Assembly: GCA_028872015.1 (NCBI GenBank)
Contig: JAGWLO010000023.1
Coordinates: forward strand, 1 to 49,079
Source: Burkholderiales bacterium
Lineage (GTDB): Bacteria; Pseudomonadota; Gammaproteobacteria; Burkholderiales; Burkholderiaceae_C
Length of the DNA stretch: 49,079 bases
Reading direction: 5' to 3'
Shown: one piece after another, positions 41,291-49,079 of the stretch
Layout of the letters: the number at the start of each line of letters is the position of its first letter
Numbering within the stretch: the stretch's first letter is position 1
Translations under genes and position numbers: made by a program
The notes under the pieces: model-generated
The model's input: the letters and a program-made list of their open reading frames with translations, nothing else
The model's database searches: none
Told to the model about the DNA's origin: nothing

Positions 41291-42298
41291 ATGAAGCCAC
41301 TGCTCGTGACCCAGGGCGACGCCGCGGGCATCGGCCCCGAGATCATCGTGCGCGCCTTCGAGCGCGGCGCCCTCGCGGGGGCGGTGGTGATCGGCGACGT
41401 CGACGTGCTGCGCCGCGCCGGCAGCGCGCTGACGGCGCAGATCGAGGCACCGGCCGATGCCGCGGCGCTGCCACCGGGCTGCCTGCCGGTGCTCGTGCCG
41501 CCGGGCATGCCGGCCGGGCTGGCGGCGCTGCCGCCGGGCTGCGTGGATGCGCGCAACGGCGCCGCCGCGGCCCGCTGCATCGAGCACGCGGTGGCGCTGC
41601 TGCAGGCCGGTGCCGGGGCGGCGCTGGTGACGGCGCCGCTGCACAAGGCGGCGCTGGCCGCGGCCGGCGTGGCCTACCCGGGCCACACCGAGATGCTGCA
41701 GGCACTGGCTGGCGTGCCGGGTGCGGCGCCGCCGCCGGTGCGGATGATGCTGGCCAACGCCGAGCTGAAGGTGGTGCTGGTGACGATCCACCTGTCGCTG
41801 CGGCGGGCCCTGGATGCGCTGAGCTTCGACGCCGTGCTGCAGACCCTGCGCATCGCGCACCGCGCGGCCGCGGCCTGGGGCCGGCCGCAGCCGCGCATCG
41901 CGGTGGCGGGGCTGAACCCGCATGCCGGCGAGGGCGGCCTGTTCGGCAGCGAGGAGCTCGACTTCATCGCGCCGGCGGTGCAGGCGGCGCGGGCCGCAGG
42001 CATCGACGCCCGCGGCCCCTACGCGCCCGACACCGTGTTCATGCGCGCGCGCCGCGGCGAGTTCGACCTGGTGGTGGCCATGACGCACGACCACGGCCTG
42101 ATCCCGGTCAAGTACCTGGGCGTGGAGGACGGCGTCAACGTCACGCTCGGGCTGCCCTTCGTGCGCACCAGCCCCGACCACGGCACCGCGTACGACATCG
42201 CCGGCACGGGCCGGGCCGACCCGGCCAGCCTGCTGGCGGCGCTGGCGATGGCGCGCCGGCTGGCCGGGGCCGCGGGGGCCGATCCGGCCGCTGGCTAG
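41291..42298 (+). CDS. pdxA: 4-hydroxythreonine-4-phosphate dehydrogenase
   Basis: 335 residues. LLVTQGDAAGIGPEIIVRAF is the N-terminal hallmark. The metal ligands are His in AYPGHTEMLQ, His in GLNPHAGEGGLFG and His in AMTHDHGLIPVKYLG. TSPDHGTAYDIAGTG is the C-terminal signature. The NAD-dependent enzyme makes a precursor of pyridoxal phosphate. Its TAG stop shares three bases with the stop of the convergent DUF1631 gene within a CTAG palindrome. Confidence 0.95.
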   Translation: MKPLLVTQGDAAGIGPEIIVRAFERGALAGAVVIGDVDVLRRAGSALTAQIEAPADAAALPPGCLPVLVPPGMPAGLAALPPGCVDARNGAAAARCIEHAVALLQAGAGAALVTAPLHKAALAAAGVAYPGHTEMLQALAGVPGAAPPPVRMMLANAELKVVLVTIHLSLRRALDALSFDAVLQTLRIAHRAAAAWGRPQPRIAVAGLNPHAGEGGLFGSEELDFIAPAVQAARAAGIDARGPYAPDTVFMRARRGEFDLVVAMTHDHGLIPVKYLGVEDGVNVTLGLPFVRTSPDHGTAYDIAGTGRADPASLLAALAMARRLAGAAGADPAAG

Positions 42299-44730
42299 AC
42301 CCCGGCCACGGCCGCCAGCTGGCGCCGCGCGCGCGCCGTGGCGCGCTCGATCAGGTAGGCGCCCTCGTACGCCTTCAGGCGCCCGGTCTCGCAAAGGCGC
42401 AGCAGCATGCGCTGCGTCAGCGACACCGTCTTCTGGTGCCGCCCGCCGTGGGTGAAGATGAAGAAGCTGCGCGCGGCGCTCACGTGCGCCAGCCGCACCT
42501 TGTGCCACTCGCCTTCGAGGTTCATGCGGTAGGCGTGGCCGATCTGCACGTGGTCGGCCAGGGCCGCGCCTTCGGTGGGGTCGGCCGCGTCGGTGGCGCC
42601 GGGCAGGCCGGGCAGCGGCGGCATCGCGGCGGCGGCAGCAGCCTCGCCCTCGCCCGCGACGGCGGTGGGGTCGATGTCGACCGGAGCCGTCCAGTCCACC
42701 GCCGACTCGCGCACCAGGCCGATGCGCTGCGCCTCGTCGGCGCTGATCTGCGGCGCGATCACCTCGTCGGTGAGCACCGGCAGCATCGGGGCCGTCTTCA
42801 GGTCTTCGCGCGAGGGCGGCGGCTTGCCCATGGCGCCTTCGACCTTGCGCGCCGTGAGGTTGAAGTCGAGCACCGTGCCGCCGGTCGACTTCAGGGCCTC
42901 GGCGTGCGCCGGCAGCAGCTGGCCGAAGAAGGCGCGGCGCTGGGCGTCGGGCCAGGCGATGAGGTTCATGCCCTCGGTCAGGTCCTGCATCAGCCGGGGC
43001 AGGGCGGCCAGGAAGGCCTTGCGGTGCGCCGGCGTGGCCTTGGGCTGCACGCTGAGCACCAGCTCGCTGCCCACCGCGCGCAGGCGCAGCGAGAGCTCGC
43101 TGTCGGCGCCGCCGCGCTCGGCCGCGCGCAGCAGCACCTGGCTCCAGATGCCGCTGAGGAACTCGCGCAGGAACGCCGGCGCGGCCACGTCCTTCAGCTC
43201 GCCCGCCAGGCGCAGCGCATACAGCTGGCGCAGGCGCTGCTGGTCTTCCTTCTCGGCCAGCAGCGCGGCGGCCTCGACCTGCGCCGGGTTGGCGCGGTCG
43301 GCGAGCTCGGCGCTGAACTGCTCGAGCGCGGCCAGCTTGTGCTCGTAGATCTCGATCTGCTCGAAATCGCCTTCGACCACCTCCTGCACCAGGGTGCGCA
43401 CCTTGGCCAGGAAGGCACGCGTGCCGTCTTCGCCGAAGTCCTCGAAGGCCGTGCCGAGCGAGGCGATGCGGTTGACGAAGCGGCGCACCGGATGGCGGCG
43501 CGACGAGAAGAAAGCGGGGTCGCCGAGCGCGGCGCGCAGCACCGGCAGCTGCAGCCGGGCGATCTGGCGCGCCATCTGCGGCGGCACCTTGGGGTCGGCC
43601 AGGATCTGATCGAACATGAAGCCGATGACGTCGATCACCATGTGATCGAGCGCCCCGCGCGAGACCTGGCGCAGCTCGTCGCGGTGCTCGCGGATCAGGT
43701 TCTGCGGCACCGCGCCGCTGCCGCTGTCGCCGTAGTCGCTGCCGCCGAAGCCGCTGGCGCCGGCGGGGCCGGGGCGGTCGCGCTCGACCAGCGTCAGGCG
43801 GCGGATGAGCGACATCACGGCCGGGTCGACCTGGCCCAGCGGCGTGCCCGGGCCGCCGAGCCCGCCTCCCAGGGTCGAGCGCCGGCCGGCGTAACGGCTG
43901 TCCTGCCGACTGTCGTGCCGGCTGTCGTGCCGGCTGTCCAGCCGGCCGTCGTGCCGGCTGTCGGCGTCGGCGCCCAGGCCCGCCGAGGTGCTGGGCTCGG
44001 CGTCGTGGCGGCCCAGGCGGTCGTAGCCCGAGTGGCCGCGCCCGCCGCCGAGTGGCTGGCGCACCTCCAGGCCGCGCGGCTGCACGCCCGCGTTGCGCAG
44101 CTCTGTCACGATCTCGGCGTAGGTGCCGCGGAGCAAGGCGCCGAGCGAGCGGCTGAGCTCGGCGGCCAGGATCTTGCGGGTGTCGGCGCGCTCGGAGACG
44201 GCCTCGATGCCGCGCGTCATGGCATGGCCGACCAGTTCAGGGCGCAGCGGGTTGCGCAGCCGCCCGCCCGGGCTGTCGCCCAGCAGCGAGGCGACGTAGC
44301 TGCCCACCTCGCGCAGCTCCCATTCGCAGGCGCTGGTGATCTCGAGGCCGAAGCGCTCGGCCGAGATCAGCGCCTCGACCTCCTTGTCGTCGACCAGGCT
44401 CAGGCGGTCCCACTGCGTCGAGATGGGGGTCGCGTAGGCGATCGCGCCGGCATCGGTGCCCGCCGATGCCGGCGCCGGGCCCGCGCCCAGCTCGCGCAGC
44501 ACGCGTTCGTCGAGGGCTTCGTTGAAGGCGAGCGCGAAGATCGCCGACTTGCGGTTGAACTCGAACTGCGCCGCCAGCAGGCCGTCGCGTTGCGACATGG
44601 TGTGCGCGCCCAGGGCAGCCAGGCCCAGGCTCTCGATGGTGCGCTCGGTGGCCTCGCGGGCGGCGAGCTTCAGGCGCTGGATGGCCCGCTCCAACCCCGG
44701 GGGCAGGCGGTGCACGGGGTTCGGGATCAT
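42295..44730 (-). CDS. DUF1631-family protein
   Basis: 811 residues. The N-terminus (LERAIQRLKLAAREATERTI) and the motif LSLVDDKEVEALISAERFGL are characteristic of DUF1631, a betaproteobacterial and gammaproteobacterial family of unknown function. The C-terminus (HVQIGHAYRMNLEGEWHKVRLAHVSAARSFFIFTH shortened to VQIGHAYRMNLEGEWHKV) resembles a PilZ-like beta-barrel. The linker near residues 255-279 is a DSRH repeat coded by six 12-base units. No signal peptide or membrane segment is seen. The TAG stop lies in the CTAG shared with pdxA. Some databases label relatives thymidine phosphorylase, which is not supported here. Confidence 0.85.
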   Translation of the reverse strand: MIPNPVHRLPPGLERAIQRLKLAAREATERTIESLGLAALGAHTMSQRDGLLAAQFEFNRKSAIFALAFNEALDERVLRELGAGPAPASAGTDAGAIAYATPISTQWDRLSLVDDKEVEALISAERFGLEITSACEWELREVGSYVASLLGDSPGGRLRNPLRPELVGHAMTRGIEAVSERADTRKILAAELSRSLGALLRGTYAEIVTELRNAGVQPRGLEVRQPLGGGRGHSGYDRLGRHDAEPSTSAGLGADADSRHDGRLDSRHDSRHDSRQDSRYAGRRSTLGGGLGGPGTPLGQVDPAVMSLIRRLTLVERDRPGPAGASGFGGSDYGDSGSGAVPQNLIREHRDELRQVSRGALDHMVIDVIGFMFDQILADPKVPPQMARQIARLQLPVLRAALGDPAFFSSRRHPVRRFVNRIASLGTAFEDFGEDGTRAFLAKVRTLVQEVVEGDFEQIEIYEHKLAALEQFSAELADRANPAQVEAAALLAEKEDQQRLRQLYALRLAGELKDVAAPAFLREFLSGIWSQVLLRAAERGGADSELSLRLRAVGSELVLSVQPKATPAHRKAFLAALPRLMQDLTEGMNLIAWPDAQRRAFFGQLLPAHAEALKSTGGTVLDFNLTARKVEGAMGKPPPSREDLKTAPMLPVLTDEVIAPQISADEAQRIGLVRESAVDWTAPVDIDPTAVAGEGEAAAAAAMPPLPGLPGATDAADPTEGAALADHVQIGHAYRMNLEGEWHKVRLAHVSAARSFFIFTHGGRHQKTVSLTQRMLLRLCETGRLKAYEGAYLIERATARARRQLAAVAGV
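43895..43966 (-). repeat. Six 12-bp tandem repeats inside the DUF1631 gene
   Basis: Units of consensus CGGCTGTCGTGC run from 43895 to 43966 with one to three changes each. They are in frame and encode variants of Asp-Ser-Arg-His. Twelve is a multiple of three, so unit gain or loss would change linker length without breaking the gene. Confidence 0.85.
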
Positions 44731-44853
44731 GGGCAGGACAGCGCCGCTCGGGCCATGCGCAGAGTATGCGGCAAGGCCCCGGCTGACGGAGTGCGTACGG
44801 GCTCGCCGCCGTCGTTCGGCGGCGTTGCGCTGGTAACGAAACGCTCGGGGCGG

Positions 44854-45273
44854 CTACTTCCGCAGCGCGTCGCGGATCTCGCGCAGCAGCAGCACGTCCT
44901 CGGGCGTCGGGGCCGGCGGCGCGGGCGGGGGCGGCGGGGCGCTGCGCTTGAGGCGGTTCATCTGCTTGACCATCAGGAAGATGATCAGGGCCAGGATCAC
45001 GAAGTTGATCGCCACCGTGATGAAGCTGCCGTAAGCCAGCACGGCACCGGCCTTCTTGGCCTCGGCCAGCGTGCTGGCGGTCTGCCCCGCCAGCGGCAGG
45101 AAGTAGTTGCTGAAGTCGAGCCCGCCGACCACCCGCCCGACCACCGGCATGATGACGTCGCCGACCAGCGAATCGACGATCTTGCCGAACGCACCGCCGA
45201 TGATCACGCCCACGGCGAGGTCCATGACGTTGCCCTTGAGGGCGAATTCCTTGAACTCCGAGCCGAAACTCAT
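44854..45273 (-). CDS. mscL: Large-conductance mechanosensitive channel
   Basis: 139 residues. [22 protein letters not shown] is the first helix of the MscL pore and is strongly conserved. [20 protein letters not shown] is the second helix. The C-terminal bundle ends [14 protein letters not shown], preceded by a Pro/Ala linker. The homopentamer opens on membrane stretch and releases solutes on osmotic downshock. It is divergent from petA with 179 bases between. Confidence 0.96.
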   Translation of the reverse strand: MSFGSEFKEFALKGNVMDLAVGVIIGGAFGKIVDSLVGDVIMPVVGRVVGGLDFSNYFLPLAGQTASTLAEAKKAGAVLAYGSFITVAINFVILALIIFLMVKQMNRLKRSAPPPPPAPPAPTPEDVLLLREIRDALRK

Positions 45274-45404
45274 GGCGGGTTGCTCCTTGCGAGATGGTTG
45301 TCGGGCGACCGGGACGCACGGTAGTGGCCGCCTGCGCCGGCGTCAATGGTCGACATGTCAGCGGGCGACATCGACCGGTGCGACGCCGGCGTGGGACGCT
45401 CGGC

Positions 45405-45410
45405 TAGAAT
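45405..45410 (+). promoter_or_regulatory. Probable -10 box of the petABC operon
   Basis: TAGAAT (5/6 match to TATAAT) lies 42 bases before the petA ATG in the intergenic region shared with mscL. No strong -35 hexamer is found 16-18 bases upstream. GAGGAAA (45443-45449) provides the petA ribosome site. Confidence 0.5.
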
Positions 45411-45452
45411 TTCAGGTTGATCTCAAACGTTCTCAGCTTACCGAGGAAACCC

Positions 45453-46076
45453 ATGAGCGAGGCCGCAGTTCAGTCTGCCGTCGATCCGGGCATCGACCAA
45501 AACCGGCGCACCTGGATCGCCATCACCTGCGGGGCTGGCGCCATCGGCGGCGTGGCTGCGGCGGTGCCGTTCGTCAGCACCTTCGAACCTTCGGCGCGCG
45601 CCCGCGCCGCCGGGGCGCCGGTGGAAGTCGACATCAGCACCCTCAAACCCGGCGAGAAGATCACCGTCGCCTGGCGCGGCAAGCCGGTGTGGATCATGCG
45701 GCGCACGCCCGAGCAGGTGGCCGAGCTGCCCAAGCACGACGACGAACTGGCCGACCCCAAGTCGCTGCGCAACCCCGATGAGTTCACCCCGGCCTTCGCG
45801 CGCAACGACTGGCGCTCGCTGAAGCCCGAGATCCTGGTGCTGGTGGGCATCTGCACCCACCTGGGCTGCGTGCCCGGCGACAAGTTCCAGCCCGGGGCCC
45901 AGCCGTCGCTGCCGGCCGACTGGCCGGGTGGCTTCCTCTGCCCCTGCCACGGCTCCACCTTCGATCTGGCCGGCCGGGTGTTCAAGAACAAGCCCGCGCC
46001 CGACAACCTGGTGGTTCCGCCTTATCACTTCCCCACCGCCACCACGCTGCTGATCGGTGAGGAAAAGTCGGCCTGA
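45453..46076 (+). CDS. petA: Ubiquinol-cytochrome c reductase, Rieske iron-sulfur subunit
   Basis: 207 residues. NRRTWIAITCGAGAIGG has twin Arg and a hydrophobic anchor, fitting Tat insertion. The cluster ligands are CTHLGC and CPCHGS, each Cys and His present, with the extra Cys pair for the stabilising disulfide. It passes electrons from ubiquinol to cytochrome c1 in complex III. First gene of petABC. Confidence 0.96.
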   Translation: MSEAAVQSAVDPGIDQNRRTWIAITCGAGAIGGVAAAVPFVSTFEPSARARAAGAPVEVDISTLKPGEKITVAWRGKPVWIMRRTPEQVAELPKHDDELADPKSLRNPDEFTPAFARNDWRSLKPEILVLVGICTHLGCVPGDKFQPGAQPSLPADWPGGFLCPCHGSTFDLAGRVFKNKPAPDNLVVPPYHFPTATTLLIGEEKSA

Positions 46077-46109
46077 GCGCGGCGCACGCAGTAAACGACC
46101 GAGGTCCCA

Positions 46110-47513
46110 ATGGCTGAAATGAAGCAGGCGCCTGCCGGCGCACCGATGACGCAGAAGTTGATGACGTGGGTGGACAACCGGTTCCCGGCCACCCAGCTCT
46201 TCAAGGAGCACATGTCGGAGTACTACGCACCGAAGAACTTCAACTTCTGGTATTTCTTCGGCGCCCTGTCCATGCTCGTGCTGGTGATGCAGATCGTCAC
46301 CGGCATCTTCCTGACGATGCACTACAAGCCCGACGCCTCCAAGGCCTTCGAGTCGGTCGAGTACATCATGCGCGACGTGCCCTGGGGCTGGCTGGTGCGC
46401 TACATGCACAGCACCGGAGCCAGCGCGTTCTTCATCGTCGTGTACATGCACATGTTCCGCGGCATGATCTACGGCAGCTACAAGAAGCCGCGCGAGCTGG
46501 TCTGGATCTTCGGCTGCGCGATCTTCCTGTGCCTGATGGCCGAGGCCTTCATGGGCTACCTGCTGCCCTGGGGCCAGATGAGCTACTGGGGCGCCCAGGT
46601 CATCATCAACCTGTTTTCGGCGATCCCCTTCGTGGGCCCCGACCTCTCGCTGCTGATCCGCGGCGACTACGTGGTGGGCGACGCCACGCTCAACCGCTTC
46701 TTCAGCTTCCACGTCATCGCCGTGCCGCTGGTGCTGCTGGGCCTGGTGGTGGCGCACATCATCGCGCTGCACGAGGTGGGCTCGAACAACCCCGACGGCA
46801 TCGAGATCAAGGCCAAGAAGGACCCCAAGACCGGCATCCCGCTCGACGGCATCCCCTTCCATCCCTACTACACCGTGCACGACATCCTGGGCGTGGCGGT
46901 GTTCCTGATGGTGTTCAGCGCCATCGTCTTTTTCGCGCCCACCGGCGGCGGCTACTTCCTCGAGGCCAACAACTTCATCCCCGCCGACCCGCTGAAGACG
47001 CCCCTGCACATCGCGCCGGTGTGGTACTTCACGCCCTTCTACTCGATGCTGCGCGCCGTCACCGACGACATGGTGCGCATCCTCGTGGGCATCGTCGCCG
47101 CCGCCGGCGTGCTGGGCTTCCTGTTCGCCGGCCTGAAGGGCCTGTGGAAGTTCGCGCCGCTGGTCGTGGCCGTCGTGGTGGCGGTGCTGCTGAAGACCTT
47201 CGACGCCAAGTTCTGGGGCGTGGTGGTGATGGGCCTGGCGGTGCTGATCCTGTTCGTGCTGCCCTGGCTGGACCGCAGCCCCGTGCGCTCGATCCGCTAC
47301 CGGCCGGGCTGGAACAAGGTGCTCTACGGCATCTTCGTGATCGTCTTCCTCGTGCTCGGCTACCTCGGCATCCAGCCGCCCTCGCCCACGCGCAACGTGA
47401 TCGCGCAGGCCGGCACGCTGTTCTATTTCGGGTTCTTCCTGCTGATGCCCTGGTGGAGCCGGCTGGGTGAGTTCAAGCCCGTGCCCGATCGCGTGGTCTT
47501 CCACGCCCACTAG
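46110..47513 (+). CDS. petB: Ubiquinol-cytochrome c reductase, cytochrome b subunit
   Basis: 467 residues with eight main membrane segments plus extra C-terminal helices. FLTMHYKPDASKAFESV and GWLVRYMHSTGASAFFIVVYMHMFRG hold the haem-ligand His region; the second pair is in NRFFSFHVIAVPLVLLGLVVAHI. The quinol site PxWY motif is seen as IAPVWYFTPFYSMLR. GAGG precedes the ATG. It forms the quinone-oxidising and -reducing sites of complex III. Confidence 0.97.
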   Translation: MAEMKQAPAGAPMTQKLMTWVDNRFPATQLFKEHMSEYYAPKNFNFWYFFGALSMLVLVMQIVTGIFLTMHYKPDASKAFESVEYIMRDVPWGWLVRYMHSTGASAFFIVVYMHMFRGMIYGSYKKPRELVWIFGCAIFLCLMAEAFMGYLLPWGQMSYWGAQVIINLFSAIPFVGPDLSLLIRGDYVVGDATLNRFFSFHVIAVPLVLLGLVVAHIIALHEVGSNNPDGIEIKAKKDPKTGIPLDGIPFHPYYTVHDILGVAVFLMVFSAIVFFAPTGGGYFLEANNFIPADPLKTPLHIAPVWYFTPFYSMLRAVTDDMVRILVGIVAAAGVLGFLFAGLKGLWKFAPLVVAVVVAVLLKTFDAKFWGVVVMGLAVLILFVLPWLDRSPVRSIRYRPGWNKVLYGIFVIVFLVLGYLGIQPPSPTRNVIAQAGTLFYFGFFLLMPWWSRLGEFKPVPDRVVFHAH

Positions 47514-47532
47514 GCCCGCGGCGGAGTTCAAG

Positions 47533-48312
47533 ATGCAAAGAATGATTCGATCGCTGCTGACCGGCCTGTTCGCGGCCCTGGCGCTGGCGGGCCCGCTGAC
47601 CGCGCAGGCCGAAGGCTATGCCTGGGACAAGTTCCCCGAGGAGCGGCTCACCGACATGGCCGCGCTGCAGCGCGGCGCCAAGCTCTTCGTCAACTACTGC
47701 ATGAACTGCCATGCCGCCTCGTACATGCGCTTCAACCGCATGCACGACATCGGCCTGACCGACAAGGAGATCAAGGACAACCTGATCTTCACCGGGGCCA
47801 AGGTCGGCGACACGATGACGATCGCGATGGACCCCAAGGACGGCAAGGACTGGTTCGGCAACACGCCGCCCGACCTGTCGCTGATCACGCGATCGCGCGC
47901 CGAGCCCGGCAAGGGCAGCGGGGCCGACTACGTCTACACCTACCTGCGCACGTTCTACCGCGACCCGAGCCGGGCCACGGGCTGGAACAACGCGGCCTTC
48001 CCCAACGTGGCGATGCCCAACGTGCTGTGGGAACTGCAGGGCCAGCAGAAGGCCGTGTTCGAGGAGGAGAAGAGCCCCGAGGGCGGCGAGCCGGTGCAGG
48101 TGATCAAGGGCTTCGAGCCGATGACCCAGGGCACGATGACGCCGGCCCAGTTCAACAGCGCGGTGGCCGACCTCGTGGCCTACCTGCAGTGGATGGGCGA
48201 GCCGGCGCAGAACACGCGCGTGCGCCTGGGCGTGTGGGTGCTGATCTACCTCTTCGTCTTCACGCTCATCGCCTGGCGCCTGAATGCGGCGTACTGGAGA
48301 GACGTCAAGTAG
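47533..48312 (+). CDS. petC: Ubiquinol-cytochrome c reductase, cytochrome c1 subunit
   Basis: 259 residues from ATG 47533 with GGAG 8 bases upstream. A signal peptide ends AQAEG. Haem c is attached at Cys56-x-x-Cys59-His60 (NYCMNCHA). The axial Met is probably in NVAMPNVLW. A C-terminal helix (VWVLIYLFVFTLIAW) anchors it in the membrane. It takes electrons from the Rieske protein and passes them to a soluble or membrane cytochrome c. Confidence 0.96.
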   Translation: MQRMIRSLLTGLFAALALAGPLTAQAEGYAWDKFPEERLTDMAALQRGAKLFVNYCMNCHAASYMRFNRMHDIGLTDKEIKDNLIFTGAKVGDTMTIAMDPKDGKDWFGNTPPDLSLITRSRAEPGKGSGADYVYTYLRTFYRDPSRATGWNNAAFPNVAMPNVLWELQGQQKAVFEEEKSPEGGEPVQVIKGFEPMTQGTMTPAQFNSAVADLVAYLQWMGEPAQNTRVRLGVWVLIYLFVFTLIAWRLNAAYWRDVK

Positions 48313-48347
48313 CCTTCGCCAGGCCCGGCGGGCGCCCGGGTCCGCAA

Positions 48348-48387
48348 CGCAGTGGGGGCGTGCCGCGCCCACTGCGTTTTGCCTTTT
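48348..48387 (+). terminator. Rho-independent terminator after petC
   Basis: CGCAGTGGG (48348-48356) pairs with CCCACTGCG (48368-48376), and an inner CG pair is possible. TTTT follows directly (48377-48380), then GCC and TTTT again (48384-48387). It lies 35 bases after the petC stop and is the only clear T-tract terminator in the window. Confidence 0.9.
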
Positions 48388-48480
48388 CGGGCCGGCCCGC
48401 GGCACCGAGCTCCCATCGCCCGCGGGCCGCTGCCCGCAGGGCCGACACGATCCACGAGATTCACACGAAAGGCCCACGCC

Positions 48481-49079
48481 ATGATGGTGCTGTACTCAGG
48501 AACCACCTGCCCCTATTCGCACCGCTGCCGCTTCGTGCTGTTCGAGAAGGGCATGGACTTCGAGATCCGCGACGTCGACATCTTCGCCAAGCCCGAGGAC
48601 ATCGCGCTGATGAACCCGTACAACGAGGTGCCGATCCTGGTCGAGCGCGACCTCATCCTGTACGAGAGCCACATCATCAACGAGTACATCGACGAGCGAT
48701 TCCCGCACCCGCAGCTGATGCCCGGCGACCCGGTGGCGCGGGCGCGCGTGCGGCTGTTCCTGTTCAACTTCGAGAAGGAGCTGTTCAGCAACGTCAACCT
48801 GCTCGAAGGCCGCGGCGTCAAGGCCACCGAGAAGCAGCTCGAGAAGGCACGCGACCAGATCCGCGACCGGCTGACCCAGCTCGCCCCGATCTTCCTGAAG
48901 AACAAGTACATGCTGGGCGACGACTTCAGCATGCTCGACGTGGCCATCGCGCCGCTGCTCTGGCGGCTGGACTACTACGGCATCGACCTCAGCAAGAACG
49001 CGGTGCCGCTGTTGAAGTACGCCGAGCGCATCTTCTCGCGCCCGGCCTACATCGAGGCGCTGACGCCGTCCGAGAAGGT
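48481..49079 (+). CDS. sspA: Stringent starvation protein A (GST-fold RNA polymerase regulator), 3' end cut
   Basis: 199 residues are visible and the protein probably lacks only its last few. MMVLYSGTTCPYSHRCRFVL starts a GST-like thioredoxin domain. NPYNEVPILVERDLILYESHIINEYIDERFPHP is summarised by NEVPILVERDL and YESHIINEYI. The all-helical domain ends MLGDDFSMLDVAIAPLLWRLD. SspA binds RNA polymerase and changes promoter choice in starvation and acid stress. The petABC-sspA order is typical of Burkholderiales. ATG 48481 begins with two Met codons; GAAAGG lies upstream. Confidence 0.94.
   Translation, partial: MMVLYSGTTCPYSHRCRFVLFEKGMDFEIRDVDIFAKPEDIALMNPYNEVPILVERDLILYESHIINEYIDERFPHPQLMPGDPVARARVRLFLFNFEKELFSNVNLLEGRGVKATEKQLEKARDQIRDRLTQLAPIFLKNKYMLGDDFSMLDVAIAPLLWRLDYYGIDLSKNAVPLLKYAERIFSRPAYIEALTPSEK

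Noticed and set aside
43895..43966. CRISPR-like array
   Set aside because: The units are contiguous 12-mers without spacers, are in frame and lie in a coding gene.
45417..45426. FNR box in TTGATCTCAA upstream of petA
   Set aside because: The half-sites are separated by too few bases for FNR, and cytochrome bc1 genes need no such control here.

Overview
The window is high-GC (about 70% or more by eye), densely coding bacterial chromosome with strong G/C third-position bias. It looks like a betaproteobacterium of the order Burkholderiales, probably a Rubrivivax/Leptothrix/Ideonella-type lineage. The support is the FtsZ tail ending in IPAFLRKQAD, the petA-petB-petC-sspA order with mscL divergent from petA, a DUF1631 protein, and FNR-type anaerobic control. 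This placement is inferred from gene content and order. No tRNA, rRNA, CRISPR array, transposase or phage gene was found.

Layout. 1-149 is the 3' end of ftsZ, closed by a perfect 14-bp hairpin. 241-3213 (minus) is an anaerobic class III ribonucleotide reductase operon. The main NrdD chain stops before the glycyl-radical motif, which lies in a separate 68-residue ORF coupled to nrdD and nrdG. 3251-4880 is a divergent control region with two FNR-type boxes, a 42-codon small ORF and a nitronate monooxygenase-like gene. 5076-7298 is a SulP transporter fused to STAS and cyclic-nucleotide-binding domains. 7328-10355 (minus) holds fetA-fetB, an atypical SDR and a DsbA-fold isomerase; two copies of a 72-bp element split fetA from fetB. 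10435-21672 holds psiE, an OPT transporter, S9, M28 and M1 peptidases, a UPF0149-S4-MFS coupled run and one unknown gene. 21870-27340 is a flavin reductase divergent from an NMT1-type ABC importer coupled to an amidohydrolase. 27351-32198 (minus) is a regulator with a degenerate receiver, a TonB receptor and an alkaline-phosphatase-family enzyme. 32334-34319 is an arsenic operon (arsR, arsC, acr3). 34704-38855 holds a Rieske oxygenase, a sulfotransferase-like gene and eutBC. 38852-39985 is lpxC plus a 61-residue membrane protein. 40012-45273 holds an HtrA protease, pdxA, DUF1631 and mscL. 45453-48312 is the cytochrome bc1 operon with a classic terminator, followed by sspA, cut by the window end.

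Most notable: (i) the glycyl-radical domain of class III RNR is a separate translationally coupled ORF; (ii) an FNR class II promoter appears to drive a small ORF whose stop overlaps the start of the nitronate monooxygenase-like gene; (iii) a 72-bp element with TCATG copies at each boundary sits exactly in what was probably an overlapping stop/start codon pair of fetA/fetB; (iv) ftsZ and lpxC, often neighbours in the division/cell-wall cluster, are 38.7 kb apart here; (v) an arsR promoter, operator and possibly leaderless GTG are packed into 38 bp.
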